From assembly GCF_002836255.1 (NCBI RefSeq), contig NZ_PJAU01000055.1, positions 186,001-250,000 on the forward strand: a stretch of DNA of 64,000 nt. Direction: 5' to 3'. The position numbers and the translations under genes are program-made. The notes below the pieces were generated by a model, which saw only the letters and a program-made list of their open reading frames with translations, did not search any database and was not told the origin of the DNA. Positions 44,811 through 53,331 of this stretch are shown one piece after another. Source of the DNA: Colwellia sp. 75C3 (GTDB lineage: Bacteria > Pseudomonadota > Gammaproteobacteria > Enterobacterales > Alteromonadaceae). Position 1 is the first letter of the stretch. Each line of letters opens with the position of its first letter.

Positions 44811-46262
44811 TTAGAGGTTAAATACCATTGGTACTGTTGTTAACATTAATATTACTATCAAGCCAATAGCAGCTATATTTAACCAAAACCCAGCTCTTGC
44901 CATATCGGCAATACGTAACTTGCCCGAACTAAATACAATGGCATTTGGCGGTGTTGCTACGGGCATCATAAATGCGCAGCTAGCTGCTAATGCTGCTGGA
45001 ATTACTAGCATCAGAGGTCCATCAGTGAGTGTTACTGCAATGGGTCCGAGTAAAGGTAAAAAGCTTGCTGCAGTGGCCGTATTACTAGTTACCTCTGTTA
45101 AAAATAATATGGTGATTGTGACGATTAAGATGGCACCAATAACAGGGAACGTTGAGGTTGCTTCAAGTTGAGTCGCGATATAAGCCGCTAAACCTGATTT
45201 TTTGATCAAGCCTGCTAATGCTAGACCACCACCAAAAAGTAATAATACTCCCCAAGGTAAATTCTTGGTGTCATCCCACGATAAAATACGGATATCTTTT
45301 TTACTATCAACGGGCACAATGAATAACATTAGTGCGACAAACATAGCAATACCGGTATCAGATATGGCAAGCCCAGTCAGTTTCGCGAGTAGAGGTCTAA
45401 ATATCCAACCTAAAGCTGCTAGGGCAAAGAAAAACAGTACTAACTTTTCACCTTTTGTCATATCCCCTAATTCTTGTAACTTAGTTTTAAACATACTAGT
45501 GGTATCAACTTGCTCCCCTTCATTTACTTGATAACAAACACGAGTCAAAATGACCCAGCACATGACTAAGAGTACTGCAGATAGTGGCACACCAACAATC
45601 ATCCATTGAGCAAAGCCTATTTCAATACCATAGCTATCTGATAAGTAGGCAGCCATCAGCGCATTGGGTGGCGTTCCAATTAAAGTTGCTAAACCGCCAA
45701 TACTCGCTGAAAAAGCGATGGCTAGTAACATGGGTTTTGAAAAGTTATCTTTGTTATCTGAATTTTGTTTTTGTCTAACCATTTCAATAATCGATAAAGC
45801 AATAGGTAACATCATTACTGCGGTTGCCGTATTAGACATCCACATTGATAAAAAGGCGGTCACCAACATTAAGCCACCAATTTGATGGCTTGGCTTAGTA
45901 CTCACTAAAGACATCGCTTTTAAAGCGATACGTTTATGTAAGTTCCAGCGCTCCATCGCTATTGAAATGAAAAAGCCACCGAGAAATAAAAATATTAGCG
46001 GATGGGCATAGGATGCGGTTGTTACTTTAATGGGAGCTATGCCAACAATAGGCGCCACGATTAAAGGGATAAATGCAGTTACCGAAACCGGTGTTGCTTC
46101 AGATATCCACCATGTTGCCATCCACAATGCCAAACCTAAGGTATGCCATGCTGCTGGCGACATGCCTTCAAAGGGAGATGGAACTAATAAGGTTATCAGC
46201 ATTAATGCTGGACCTAATATAAGCATACGCATTGGCGTTGCCTTGTTTTGAATGTCACTCAT
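44811..46262 (-). CDS. DASS-family (SLC13) dicarboxylate symporter
   Basis: A 483-residue inner-membrane symporter of the divalent anion:Na+ family. The ATG at 46262 has GAGGAAA just upstream; a GTG four codons earlier overlaps that site. The two SNT signatures that hold Na+ and substrate are visible as MSNTATAVMMLPI and TSNTATAASFLPLL, with LLFGGGLALAGLIKKSG and VATPPNAIVF in the second half. The likely substrates are succinate, fumarate or malate. A sigma-54 promoter and the nearby dctBD support C4-dicarboxylate transport. Confidence 0.92.
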   Translation of the reverse strand: MSDIQNKATPMRMLILGPALMLITLLVPSPFEGMSPAAWHTLGLALWMATWWISEATPVSVTAFIPLIVAPIVGIAPIKVTTASYAHPLIFLFLGGFFISIAMERWNLHKRIALKAMSLVSTKPSHQIGGLMLVTAFLSMWMSNTATAVMMLPIALSIIEMVRQKQNSDNKDNFSKPMLLAIAFSASIGGLATLIGTPPNALMAAYLSDSYGIEIGFAQWMIVGVPLSAVLLVMCWVILTRVCYQVNEGEQVDTTSMFKTKLQELGDMTKGEKLVLFFFALAALGWIFRPLLAKLTGLAISDTGIAMFVALMLFIVPVDSKKDIRILSWDDTKNLPWGVLLLFGGGLALAGLIKKSGLAAYIATQLEATSTFPVIGAILIVTITILFLTEVTSNTATAASFLPLLGPIAVTLTDGPLMLVIPAALAASCAFMMPVATPPNAIVFSSGKLRIADMARAGFWLNIAAIGLIVILMLTTVPMVFNL

Positions 46263-46325
46263 AAATTTCCTCACTATGTTTTTTATAACGATATTGTTTT
46301 TTTATAATAGTTCTACACGATGAAG

Positions 46326-46341
46326 TGCAAAGATACTGCCA
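46326..46341 (-). promoter_or_regulatory. Sigma-54 promoter of the DASS transporter
   Basis: On the minus strand, TGGCAGTATCTTTGCA has the -24 GG and -12 GC with the strict 12-base spacing and a near-consensus sequence (TGGCAC-N5-TTGCA). The start of transcription would be near 46315, about 53 bases before the gene. Confidence 0.82.
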
Positions 46342-46586
46342 TGTTTTTATCTGATTGTTATATATGGCTTTTGTTGTTTGTAGATGTTTTTTATTACACC
46401 TAAAAGTATTGATATCCACCCATAAATAAACTCTGATGAGCGGTAAACCGCCCAAATAAATTGCACGCAGTAGGTTTTAAGGTGATTTAAAAAAAGCATC
46501 GGCTTAATTGCTAAGTTTTACTCATGGTATTTAGCTAATAGAAGGTGTGTAGAAAGCTCTGGATGATCTTTGCGAATAATTACCTA

Positions 46587-46600
46587 ATGCGTAGTCGCAT
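46587..46600. promoter_or_regulatory. Candidate DctD enhancer site
   Basis: ATGCG-TAGT-CGCAT lies between the two sigma-54 promoters, about 160 bp from the porin promoter and 245 bp from the transporter promoter, within enhancer range. It has imperfect outer arms CTAAT/ATTAG. Assignment to DctD is inference. Confidence 0.45.
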
Positions 46601-46625
46601 GATTAGTTAATGGTGAGCTTAATGT

Positions 46626-46673
46626 GGGGGGATTTCTATATACCCTAATAAGTATTTAGGGGGATATCCCCCC
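46626..46673. repeat. Nested G/C-tract inverted repeats
   Basis: GGGGGGAT (46626-46633) pairs with ATCCCCCC (46666-46673); the 14-bp palindrome GGGGGATATCCCCC (46659-46672) competes with it, and CCCTAA/TTAGGG (46643-46661) nests inside. It is striking in AT-rich DNA and lies in the divergent transporter/porin control region. Function unknown. Confidence 0.75.
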
Positions 46674-46757
46674 AATAATTAACAAGTGAAAATCCCTGTG
46701 TTTTTATAAGTGTTTGTTAGCGTTATTTATATTTTGATTTTTATCATTTTGTTTAAT

Positions 46758-46773
46758 TGGCGTGAACATTGCG
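46758..46773 (+). promoter_or_regulatory. Sigma-54 promoter of the porin
   Basis: TGGCGTGAACATTGCG has the -24 GG (46759-46760) and -12 GC (46771-46772) at exact spacing. Transcription would start near 46784, giving a leader of about 70 bases. Confidence 0.78.
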
Positions 46774-46853
46774 ATAACAAGGAGTCAACGTAAGCCTTAA
46801 GGCGATTGACTCCAATACCAATATAAAAACTTCTTAAGATAAAGGGGAACAAC

Positions 46854-47936
46854 ATGAAACATATTCAAGTAACCACGTCAGGTAAAGCAGATAGAACAAA
46901 TAAAAAAGGCCATGCAGGTAAATCACTTTTATTCACGGCATTGTTAATCAGTTGCACAAGTGCCAATGCGACTGAAGCAGTAGATAGCTCTTTTTATGGC
47001 TCATTGCGTTTGGGGGCTGACTATGTTGATAGTGGTACTTCCGATGACGCGGCAAATGGTCGAGATTATTTAAGCCGAGTTGGTGTTAATGCCGAAGTTA
47101 AATTAGCAGATGGTTTAACGGGTTTAGGTAAAGTTGAGTACGGTTTACGCGGGGATGATGGCGTTAATTTTAATCAAAATGAAAAAGCGGGTATGCGCCA
47201 GATATATGTAGGTCTAAAAGGTGATTTTGGTACCGTCACTTATGGCTCGCAAACTATTATATGGCATCAATACGTACGTAGTGCGTATTTTTCTGATGCT
47301 TTAGACTCACTGCGCCAAGGTGCTATTCGTGATGATGATATGTTGCAATGGCAAAAAAGCTTTAACCATTGGAAGTTTGGAGCCGCCATTCAAACAGAGC
47401 AACAAGATGGTGATTCTATTGATCAATACCAACTAGCGGGTCAATATCATAATGAAGGTTTAAAACTCCAAGTTGCTTTAGCCGCTGATCAACAAGGCGA
47501 AAATACCGGTAACTTATATGGGCTAAGAGCTTGGTATGATATCTCCAAAGCATTCACTGTCTCAGCATTTTATCACTTGGCAGAAAAAGACTTTGATATC
47601 TATAAGGGTAACTCCTCGGGGAATGTTCGTTTAGTCTCTGCAAAAGATTCAGGTAAGGTCGGAGGGGTAACTGCTTGTGCTGATGAAGAGCGTTCAACGG
47701 CAGGTTTATATGGAAAATGGCGTCAAGACAATAACCAAATACATGCTCGTTATGCTGTTAATACTTGTGAAGTTAAAGGTGATGTAAGCTCTATGAAAGT
47801 TGAGTACATCCGTTACTTCTCTAAGAAGTTTCGTCTGTGGGCATCATTTGAGCAGTTAGATAATGACACCACTCGTTTACCATCAACGGGAGAAAATATG
47901 TCGGAAATGCAACTTGGTGTTCGATTCGATTTCTAA
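46854..47936 (+). CDS. Outer membrane porin
   Basis: A 360-residue Gram-negative general porin. A long signal peptide ends near TSANA/TEAV (about residue 40). The mature protein starts with FYGSLRLGADY, then LSRVGVNAEVKLADGLTGLGKVEYGL, the usual first strands of OmpC/OmpF-like porins, and ends with a C-terminal phenylalanine (GVRFDF). The sigma-54 promoter and divergence from the transporter suggest it is the outer-membrane entry for dicarboxylates. Confidence 0.9.
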   Translation: MKHIQVTTSGKADRTNKKGHAGKSLLFTALLISCTSANATEAVDSSFYGSLRLGADYVDSGTSDDAANGRDYLSRVGVNAEVKLADGLTGLGKVEYGLRGDDGVNFNQNEKAGMRQIYVGLKGDFGTVTYGSQTIIWHQYVRSAYFSDALDSLRQGAIRDDDMLQWQKSFNHWKFGAAIQTEQQDGDSIDQYQLAGQYHNEGLKLQVALAADQQGENTGNLYGLRAWYDISKAFTVSAFYHLAEKDFDIYKGNSSGNVRLVSAKDSGKVGGVTACADEERSTAGLYGKWRQDNNQIHARYAVNTCEVKGDVSSMKVEYIRYFSKKFRLWASFEQLDNDTTRLPSTGENMSEMQLGVRFDF

Positions 47937-48229
47937 CATACCCATAGGTACCATAAACACTGAAGAGGTATACTCTTATGAATATGCTTCTTGATTGTTT
48001 ACGGACATGCAAAGGCATGAGCTAATTTGGCGTAAGCGGGTGTAGAATTTGATATGGAACAAAGTGTTTTTTATCAGACTAAATAGCTAATGAACTACAG
48101 TAAACAACGTGTTAACTTGAAAAATAGGTAAGCAATAGTTGGTTTATGCCAATCCCATTAAGTTTGTGATCGTCTCATGGGCAGTAAAATAATTTAATGA
48201 CATTGGTATTATTCACAAGGTGAATTCTT

Positions 48230-50071
48230 TTGGTCAATCAAGGTAAATCAAAGCGTAAAAACTATATAGTGTCCATCTTGGTGGTTGTTGGCTTATTGCT
48301 GACTATTGAACTTACCCAGCTGATAGGTATGAATAATGCCTATCAGCAAATGCATCAACAATCGAGCCAGCAGTTATCTAATTTAGTTGGCTATATAGAA
48401 AATATTCTTGCTCGTTTTGATAAAATTCCCAAAGTCTTATCAAAACACCCCTTACTGACACAAGTATTAATGTCACCCAATGAGCATAACAAAGTGACTA
48501 GGCTAAATGAGCTGTTGGCAGATGTGCGCACGATGACTCAAGCGTCAGATATATACCTTATTGATAAAAATGGTATCACTATTGCGGCAAGCAACTGGCA
48601 ACTAGCTACCTCATTTGTCGGCATGGACTTTACCTTTAGACCTTATTTTCAAGACGCTTTAAAAGGTAAACTTTCGCATTATTACGCCGTAGGGTTAAGC
48701 AGCGGCAAGCGAGGTTTTTATTATGCTTATCCGGTGATGTTCGATAAGAAGATTATTGGCGTTATCGCATTAAAACTCAGTATTACAGATATTGAAGAGC
48801 AATATAAAAAGACAGTATTAACCGATAGTTTTAACTTCCTCATTGTCGCACCCGATGATGTTGTTTTCATCTCAGATCGGCCCGAATGGCGATTAAAAAC
48901 CATTGGTAATATCTCTAAAGACAAATATAACGAAATAATAACCGCTAAACGTTATACCGATAAAAAAATATCTTCGCTCAAAGTGACTGACATTTCAAAT
49001 TACTACCTGCCCAAAAATCTCAGTAGTAAATTACTCGAAGTGACTAGCGATAATAAAACCGAGCAAGTACTGGCCATGCAACAGTTGATGAAAACGGCTA
49101 ATTGGCAAGTTCATCTATGGCGCTCTGTTACTCCCATGCAAAAGCAACAGAACTTTTTAATTATACTAAGTGCCAGTGGTTACTTTTTGATTGTTTTTTT
49201 ATTGTTATTTACCAATGAACGACTTAAAAATGCCCTAAGACTTAAGCAGTCTCAACAGTTGTTAGAAAGAAAAGTTAAAGAGCGCACAGTAGACTTAAGT
49301 GCCAGCAATGACAAATTGGTTGAAGAAATAGCGCAGCGCCAACAAGCGCAAACTCAAATGAATAAAATGCAGGAAGAATTGATTCAATCAGAAAAGTTAG
49401 CGGTAATTGGTAGTATGTCAGCGGGTATTAACCATGAAATTAATCAACCTTTGACGGCTTTACGAAGTTACTCAGAAAATGCGCTTGCCTATCAAGCACG
49501 TAATATGACAGATAAGGTGAAAAACAACCTGACACTCATTATTGGCTTAGTCGATAGGCTGAGCGATATTGTTAGTCAGTTTAATAGTTTTTCTAGAAAA
49601 AGTACCGGAATTGCAACAGCAGTTAATGTGCACACCAGTCTTATGGCGGCAATGAGTATTGTAAAACACCAAGCGAAAGCGGCCAGCGTGACGTTAATCA
49701 GCAAACCTTGCTTAATACCTTTGTATGTTTTTGGCGATGCCATTCGCTTTGAACAAGTACTGGTTAATTTATTAAGTAATGCGATACAAGCACTGAGTGA
49801 GCAAGCAGATAAACAAATAACGATTGCGGTTATAGACGAAAAAACGCAGGTTATTATTGAAATACGAGATAATGGGCCCGGTATTTTAGCCGATAATATT
49901 GACCGAGTGTTCGAAGCATTTTTCACTACCAAAGATAATTTTGGCTTGGGTTTAGGTTTATCTATTTCGCACCGTATTATTGAGTCTATGCAAGGTCAAC
50001 TTAACGTAAGTAATCACCCCGATGGCGGTGCTATTTTTACCATTAGCTTACCTATAACGCAGGTTGAGTAA
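48230..50071 (+). CDS. dctB: C4-dicarboxylate sensor histidine kinase DctB
   Basis: A 613-residue membrane sensor. The start is a TTG (48230) with AAGG about 9 bases upstream. One helix (about 11-31) precedes a periplasmic double-PAS/dCache sensor domain (TQASDIYLIDKNGITIAASNW, FRPYFQDALKGKLSHYYAVG), a second helix (about 309-328), a coiled linker, HisKA with His402 (GINHEINQPL) and a catalytic domain (NLLSNAIQAL, RDNGPGI, FGLGLGLSI). The PYF...ALxG segment is the family's ligand-site motif. It pairs with dctD 8 bp downstream. Confidence 0.93.
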   Translation: MVNQGKSKRKNYIVSILVVVGLLLTIELTQLIGMNNAYQQMHQQSSQQLSNLVGYIENILARFDKIPKVLSKHPLLTQVLMSPNEHNKVTRLNELLADVRTMTQASDIYLIDKNGITIAASNWQLATSFVGMDFTFRPYFQDALKGKLSHYYAVGLSSGKRGFYYAYPVMFDKKIIGVIALKLSITDIEEQYKKTVLTDSFNFLIVAPDDVVFISDRPEWRLKTIGNISKDKYNEIITAKRYTDKKISSLKVTDISNYYLPKNLSSKLLEVTSDNKTEQVLAMQQLMKTANWQVHLWRSVTPMQKQQNFLIILSASGYFLIVFLLLFTNERLKNALRLKQSQQLLERKVKERTVDLSASNDKLVEEIAQRQQAQTQMNKMQEELIQSEKLAVIGSMSAGINHEINQPLTALRSYSENALAYQARNMTDKVKNNLTLIIGLVDRLSDIVSQFNSFSRKSTGIATAVNVHTSLMAAMSIVKHQAKAASVTLISKPCLIPLYVFGDAIRFEQVLVNLLSNAIQALSEQADKQITIAVIDEKTQVIIEIRDNGPGILADNIDRVFEAFFTTKDNFGLGLGLSISHRIIESMQGQLNVSNHPDGGAIFTISLPITQVE

Positions 50072-50079
50072 GGAACATT

Positions 50080-51441
50080 ATGGAAACTAAACAATTAGGC
50101 GTGGTCTTTGTTATTGATGATGAAGAGCATATACGAACCGCCATTGAACAAACTTTTGAGCTACAAGGTTTTGAAGTTCGGACATTTTCACAGGCTCATC
50201 AATTACTTAACCAGCTAAGTGATACTTGGCCGGGCGTTGTCATTAGTGATATTAATATGCCTAAAGTTGATGGCCATCAGTTGATGAAAAGTATCAAAAT
50301 TATTGACGCAGATATCCCAACCATCTTACTGACTGGTTTTGGTGATATATCGATGGCAGTTCAGGCGATACGCAATGGCGCCTATGATTTTATTGAAAAG
50401 CCATTTAATAATGATGATCTGGTTGATACCGTAAAAAGGGCACTAGATAAACGTGCTTTAGTACTTGAAAACCGACAGTTAAAACAAGAAATAGAAACGC
50501 ATTGTTCACCTGGCCCTCGAATCTTAGGCAATTCTCCCAACATTGTACAAATGCGAAATATATTGCATCAAGTGATGGATGCACCGGCAGATATTATGAT
50601 TGATGGCGAAACAGGAACAGGCAAGGAATTAGTCGCACGTTACTTACACGACCATAGTATTCGCCGGGAATGTAACTTTGTTGCCCTGAACTGTGGTGCC
50701 ATTCCAGAACATATCATTGAAAGTGAATTATTTGGTGCCGAGAAGGGCGCTTATACCGGCGCTGATAAAAAACGCATTGGCAAATTTGAATATGCCAATG
50801 GTGGAACTTTATTTCTTGATGAAATCGAGAGTACGCCAATGGCATTGCAAATTAAGTTGTTAAGAGTGTTAGAAGAGCGAAAAGTGGTGCGCTTAGGCGC
50901 GAATGAAGGCATAGAACTTGATGTTAGGGTGATTGCCGCAACTAAGGTCGATTTATTAGAGTTATGTGCTCAGGGCTTGTTCCGTGAAGATCTGTATTAT
51001 CGTTTAAATTTGGTTAAAGTCGATATTCCTCCCTTGAGAGAACGTATTGTAGATGTACCCTTACTTTTTCTACATTTTGCGCGTATCGCTTCTGCTCGTT
51101 ATAAAAAGGAATTGATACCGTTAACACAAGAGCATAAAGCACAGTTATTAAGTTATGAATGGCCTGGCAATGTAAGAGAATTACGTAATTTGGCTGAGCG
51201 TTACATTTTATTAGGAGAGGCGGCAGCGTTTAATCTTAAAACAAATGCTAACGTCAATTCAATGCACAGTAGTATGGGGCTTATTCAGCGGGTTGAATTT
51301 TTTGAAAAATTTCTGATCGAGGAAGCACTGGCTAATAATGAAGGCTGCATTAAAGACACTATGGAAGAGCTTAATTTAGCAAGAAAAACACTTTATGATA
51401 AAATGAAAAAATATGAATTAGAGCGTAAAACTTATCAATAA
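50080..51441 (+). CDS. dctD: Sigma-54-dependent response regulator DctD
   Basis: A 453-residue NtrC-family activator. The receiver has Asp13/Asp14 and phospho-acceptor Asp57 (ISDINMPK). The AAA+ domain (about 145-380) has Walker A GETGTGKE near 176, the sigma-54 contact loop as GAYTGA (Tyr in place of the common Phe) and LFLDEIES. A Fis-type helix-turn-helix closes the protein (NLARKTLYDKMKKYEL). Its targets are predicted to be the two divergent sigma-54 promoters at 46.3-46.8 kb. Confidence 0.94.
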   Translation: METKQLGVVFVIDDEEHIRTAIEQTFELQGFEVRTFSQAHQLLNQLSDTWPGVVISDINMPKVDGHQLMKSIKIIDADIPTILLTGFGDISMAVQAIRNGAYDFIEKPFNNDDLVDTVKRALDKRALVLENRQLKQEIETHCSPGPRILGNSPNIVQMRNILHQVMDAPADIMIDGETGTGKELVARYLHDHSIRRECNFVALNCGAIPEHIIESELFGAEKGAYTGADKKRIGKFEYANGGTLFLDEIESTPMALQIKLLRVLEERKVVRLGANEGIELDVRVIAATKVDLLELCAQGLFREDLYYRLNLVKVDIPPLRERIVDVPLLFLHFARIASARYKKELIPLTQEHKAQLLSYEWPGNVRELRNLAERYILLGEAAAFNLKTNANVNSMHSSMGLIQRVEFFEKFLIEEALANNEGCIKDTMEELNLARKTLYDKMKKYELERKTYQ

Positions 51442-51466
51442 CCTTTCGTGAATAGGTCTGGTTAGT

Positions 51467-51506
51467 ATTTGATTATTCTGCTCAGTTAATAGCAGAATAA
51501 TCAAAT
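51467..51506. terminator. Long hairpin between dctD and sbcB
   Basis: A 16-bp perfect stem, ATTTGATTATTCTGCT/AGCAGAATAATCAAAT, with an 8-base loop between convergent genes. There is no long T run, so termination strength is uncertain. Confidence 0.65.
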
Positions 51507-51549
51507 AGCCTTTAGCCAGTAATTAATCAACAGTTACCGTTTAAGTTGA

Positions 51550-52995
51550 TTATCCTTGCAGAAATTCATACAAAGCTTTTAATACCGACATCTTTGCTTT
51601 ATCAGTCTCATGTTCATGTGCAAGGTTTTCAATTTTCATCATAAATTCATCAATAGATAAAATACCTTTACCGCCATATTGAAGCTTGTTTTGGCAATGT
51701 GATTGCCATTTTTCCTGCTCTTTTGTTGATAACGTATGTGGGTAATTTCTTGCTCTATAGCGAAATAGCAATACGCTTAAACGTTCATCTTGAAATTGAA
51801 AGGGATGATTAGCAAGTTGCTCGGGTGATAAACCATGCAAAATATCCATTTGCGCTTTATCGCTATGACTAAAGAAGTTTCCGCCATACAAGGCTTGCTC
51901 AGCATCAACGTCATCATTATCAAAATCCGAAGTAGCAAACACATCACTTAACTTATCTCTTAGCTCAGCATGTTTTTTTAGTAAACTTAGGTTTTCTAAG
52001 CAAACATCGCGCGGTATTGCTAAGCGTGCTGCGTTTTCAGGCAATAATGTTTTTGCTGGCGCTATAACCGGACATTTATTTACATGAATAAGCTTTACCG
52101 GGATTGGCAACTCATCTGGCGCTAAATCGTCATAACGAGTATATAAACGCGCTTTAATATCTTCAGCACTAAGGTCTAATAAAGGCGAAATATCACGTGC
52201 TAAATCGACACAGATCACCGCGTTTTTATTAACCGGATGGTAACTTACAGGTGCAAACCAACTGGTACAACCGTGAGCCGACGATACCTTACTTGAGGTA
52301 TGCACAATGGGTGTCATATCAGCAGTATTGATTAGATCTTTAACTTGGTTTTTATTCTTTAAATTAAATATAAAATCGTACAGTTTAGGTTGTTTTTCTT
52401 TAATCAATTTTGCCATGGCTATCGTGGCATAAACATCACTCATCGCATCATGTGCTGCTTCATGAGCAATACCATTAGCTGCCGTCAATAACTCTAAGCG
52501 GAAACTAACAACTTCTTCACCATCGCGATCGACTGTGGGCCAGTTAATGCCTTCAGGGCGCAACGCATAAGTAGCGCGCACCATATCAATAATATCCCAA
52601 CGGCTATTACCATTTTGCCACTCTCGTGCATAAGGGTCGTAGAAATTACGATAAAGTAGATAGCGAGTCACTTCATCATCAAAGCGAATATTGTTATAAC
52701 CCGCAACACAAGTATTAGGGGTAGAAAAAAGCGCATGAATTCGCGTAGCAAACTCAGCTTCAGACAAGCCTTCACGCTGCGCTTTTTGCGGTGTAATACC
52801 CGTTACCAAACAAGCTTCTGGGTGAGGTAAGTAATCAACGGGCGGTTGGCAAAAAAACATCTCAGGCTCGCCGATGATATTGAGATCGAGATCGGTGCGA
52901 ATGCCGGCAAATTGAGAAGGCTTATCAAACTTAGGGTTTATGCCCCAGGTTTCATAATCGTGCCAAAGAATCGTGGGCTGTCCTGTATCGTTCAT
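51550..52995 (-). CDS. sbcB: Exodeoxyribonuclease I
   Basis: A 481-residue 3'-5' single-strand DNA exonuclease used in mismatch repair and recombination. DEDDh motifs are seen: WHDYETWG (Asp-Glu), AGYNNIRFDDEVTRY, and EAAHDAMSDVYATI with the catalytic His/Asp. PSQFAGIRTDLDLN and the C-terminal half match E. coli ExoI in length and order. Monocistronic. Confidence 0.96.
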   Translation of the reverse strand: MNDTGQPTILWHDYETWGINPKFDKPSQFAGIRTDLDLNIIGEPEMFFCQPPVDYLPHPEACLVTGITPQKAQREGLSEAEFATRIHALFSTPNTCVAGYNNIRFDDEVTRYLLYRNFYDPYAREWQNGNSRWDIIDMVRATYALRPEGINWPTVDRDGEEVVSFRLELLTAANGIAHEAAHDAMSDVYATIAMAKLIKEKQPKLYDFIFNLKNKNQVKDLINTADMTPIVHTSSKVSSAHGCTSWFAPVSYHPVNKNAVICVDLARDISPLLDLSAEDIKARLYTRYDDLAPDELPIPVKLIHVNKCPVIAPAKTLLPENAARLAIPRDVCLENLSLLKKHAELRDKLSDVFATSDFDNDDVDAEQALYGGNFFSHSDKAQMDILHGLSPEQLANHPFQFQDERLSVLLFRYRARNYPHTLSTKEQEKWQSHCQNKLQYGGKGILSIDEFMMKIENLAHEHETDKAKMSVLKALYEFLQG

Positions 52996-53271
52996 TAATA
53001 TTCACTCTTTAGCTTTTAGTTGTTTTTCAGTGTTGATGACATTGTTTATCAGTACGTGATAATCGAGAAAATCCTGAACTTATTGATAGAAATTATTTTT
53101 TGGTTCAAGCTAGCACTAACACCGTTATTGCATTCAATTATCGCTCTCGTTGGGAAGGGAAGCAACAAAGAATTCAAATTGCTTGTTATCCGGCCAGTAA
53201 AGTTACAGAAGTAATACTTATTAGTTATTTTACATTAAGTTGTCACTTCATTTTTACCTGAATACAGCTCT

Positions 53272-53289
53272 AATGATAGAATAATCATT
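53272..53289. promoter_or_regulatory. Inverted repeat ahead of the helicase gene
   Basis: AATGAT-AGAATA-ATCATT, 43 bp before the helicase start, in a 336-bp gene-free stretch (52996-53331) where I see nothing else convincing. Possible operator; weak evidence. Confidence 0.25.
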
Positions 53290-53331
53290 CTCGTGTTTTT
53301 TTCTTCTCTGTATTTAGGTTTGTCATTGTAA

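Noticed and set aside
46255-46455. A 66-codon minus-strand frame ahead of the DASS transporter
   Set aside because: It covers the sigma-54 promoter and overlaps the transporter start in another frame; no family resemblance.
53020-53214. A 64-codon open frame between sbcB and the helicase gene
   Set aside because: No ribosome site, no recognisable family and low-complexity hydrophobic composition; best treated as non-coding.
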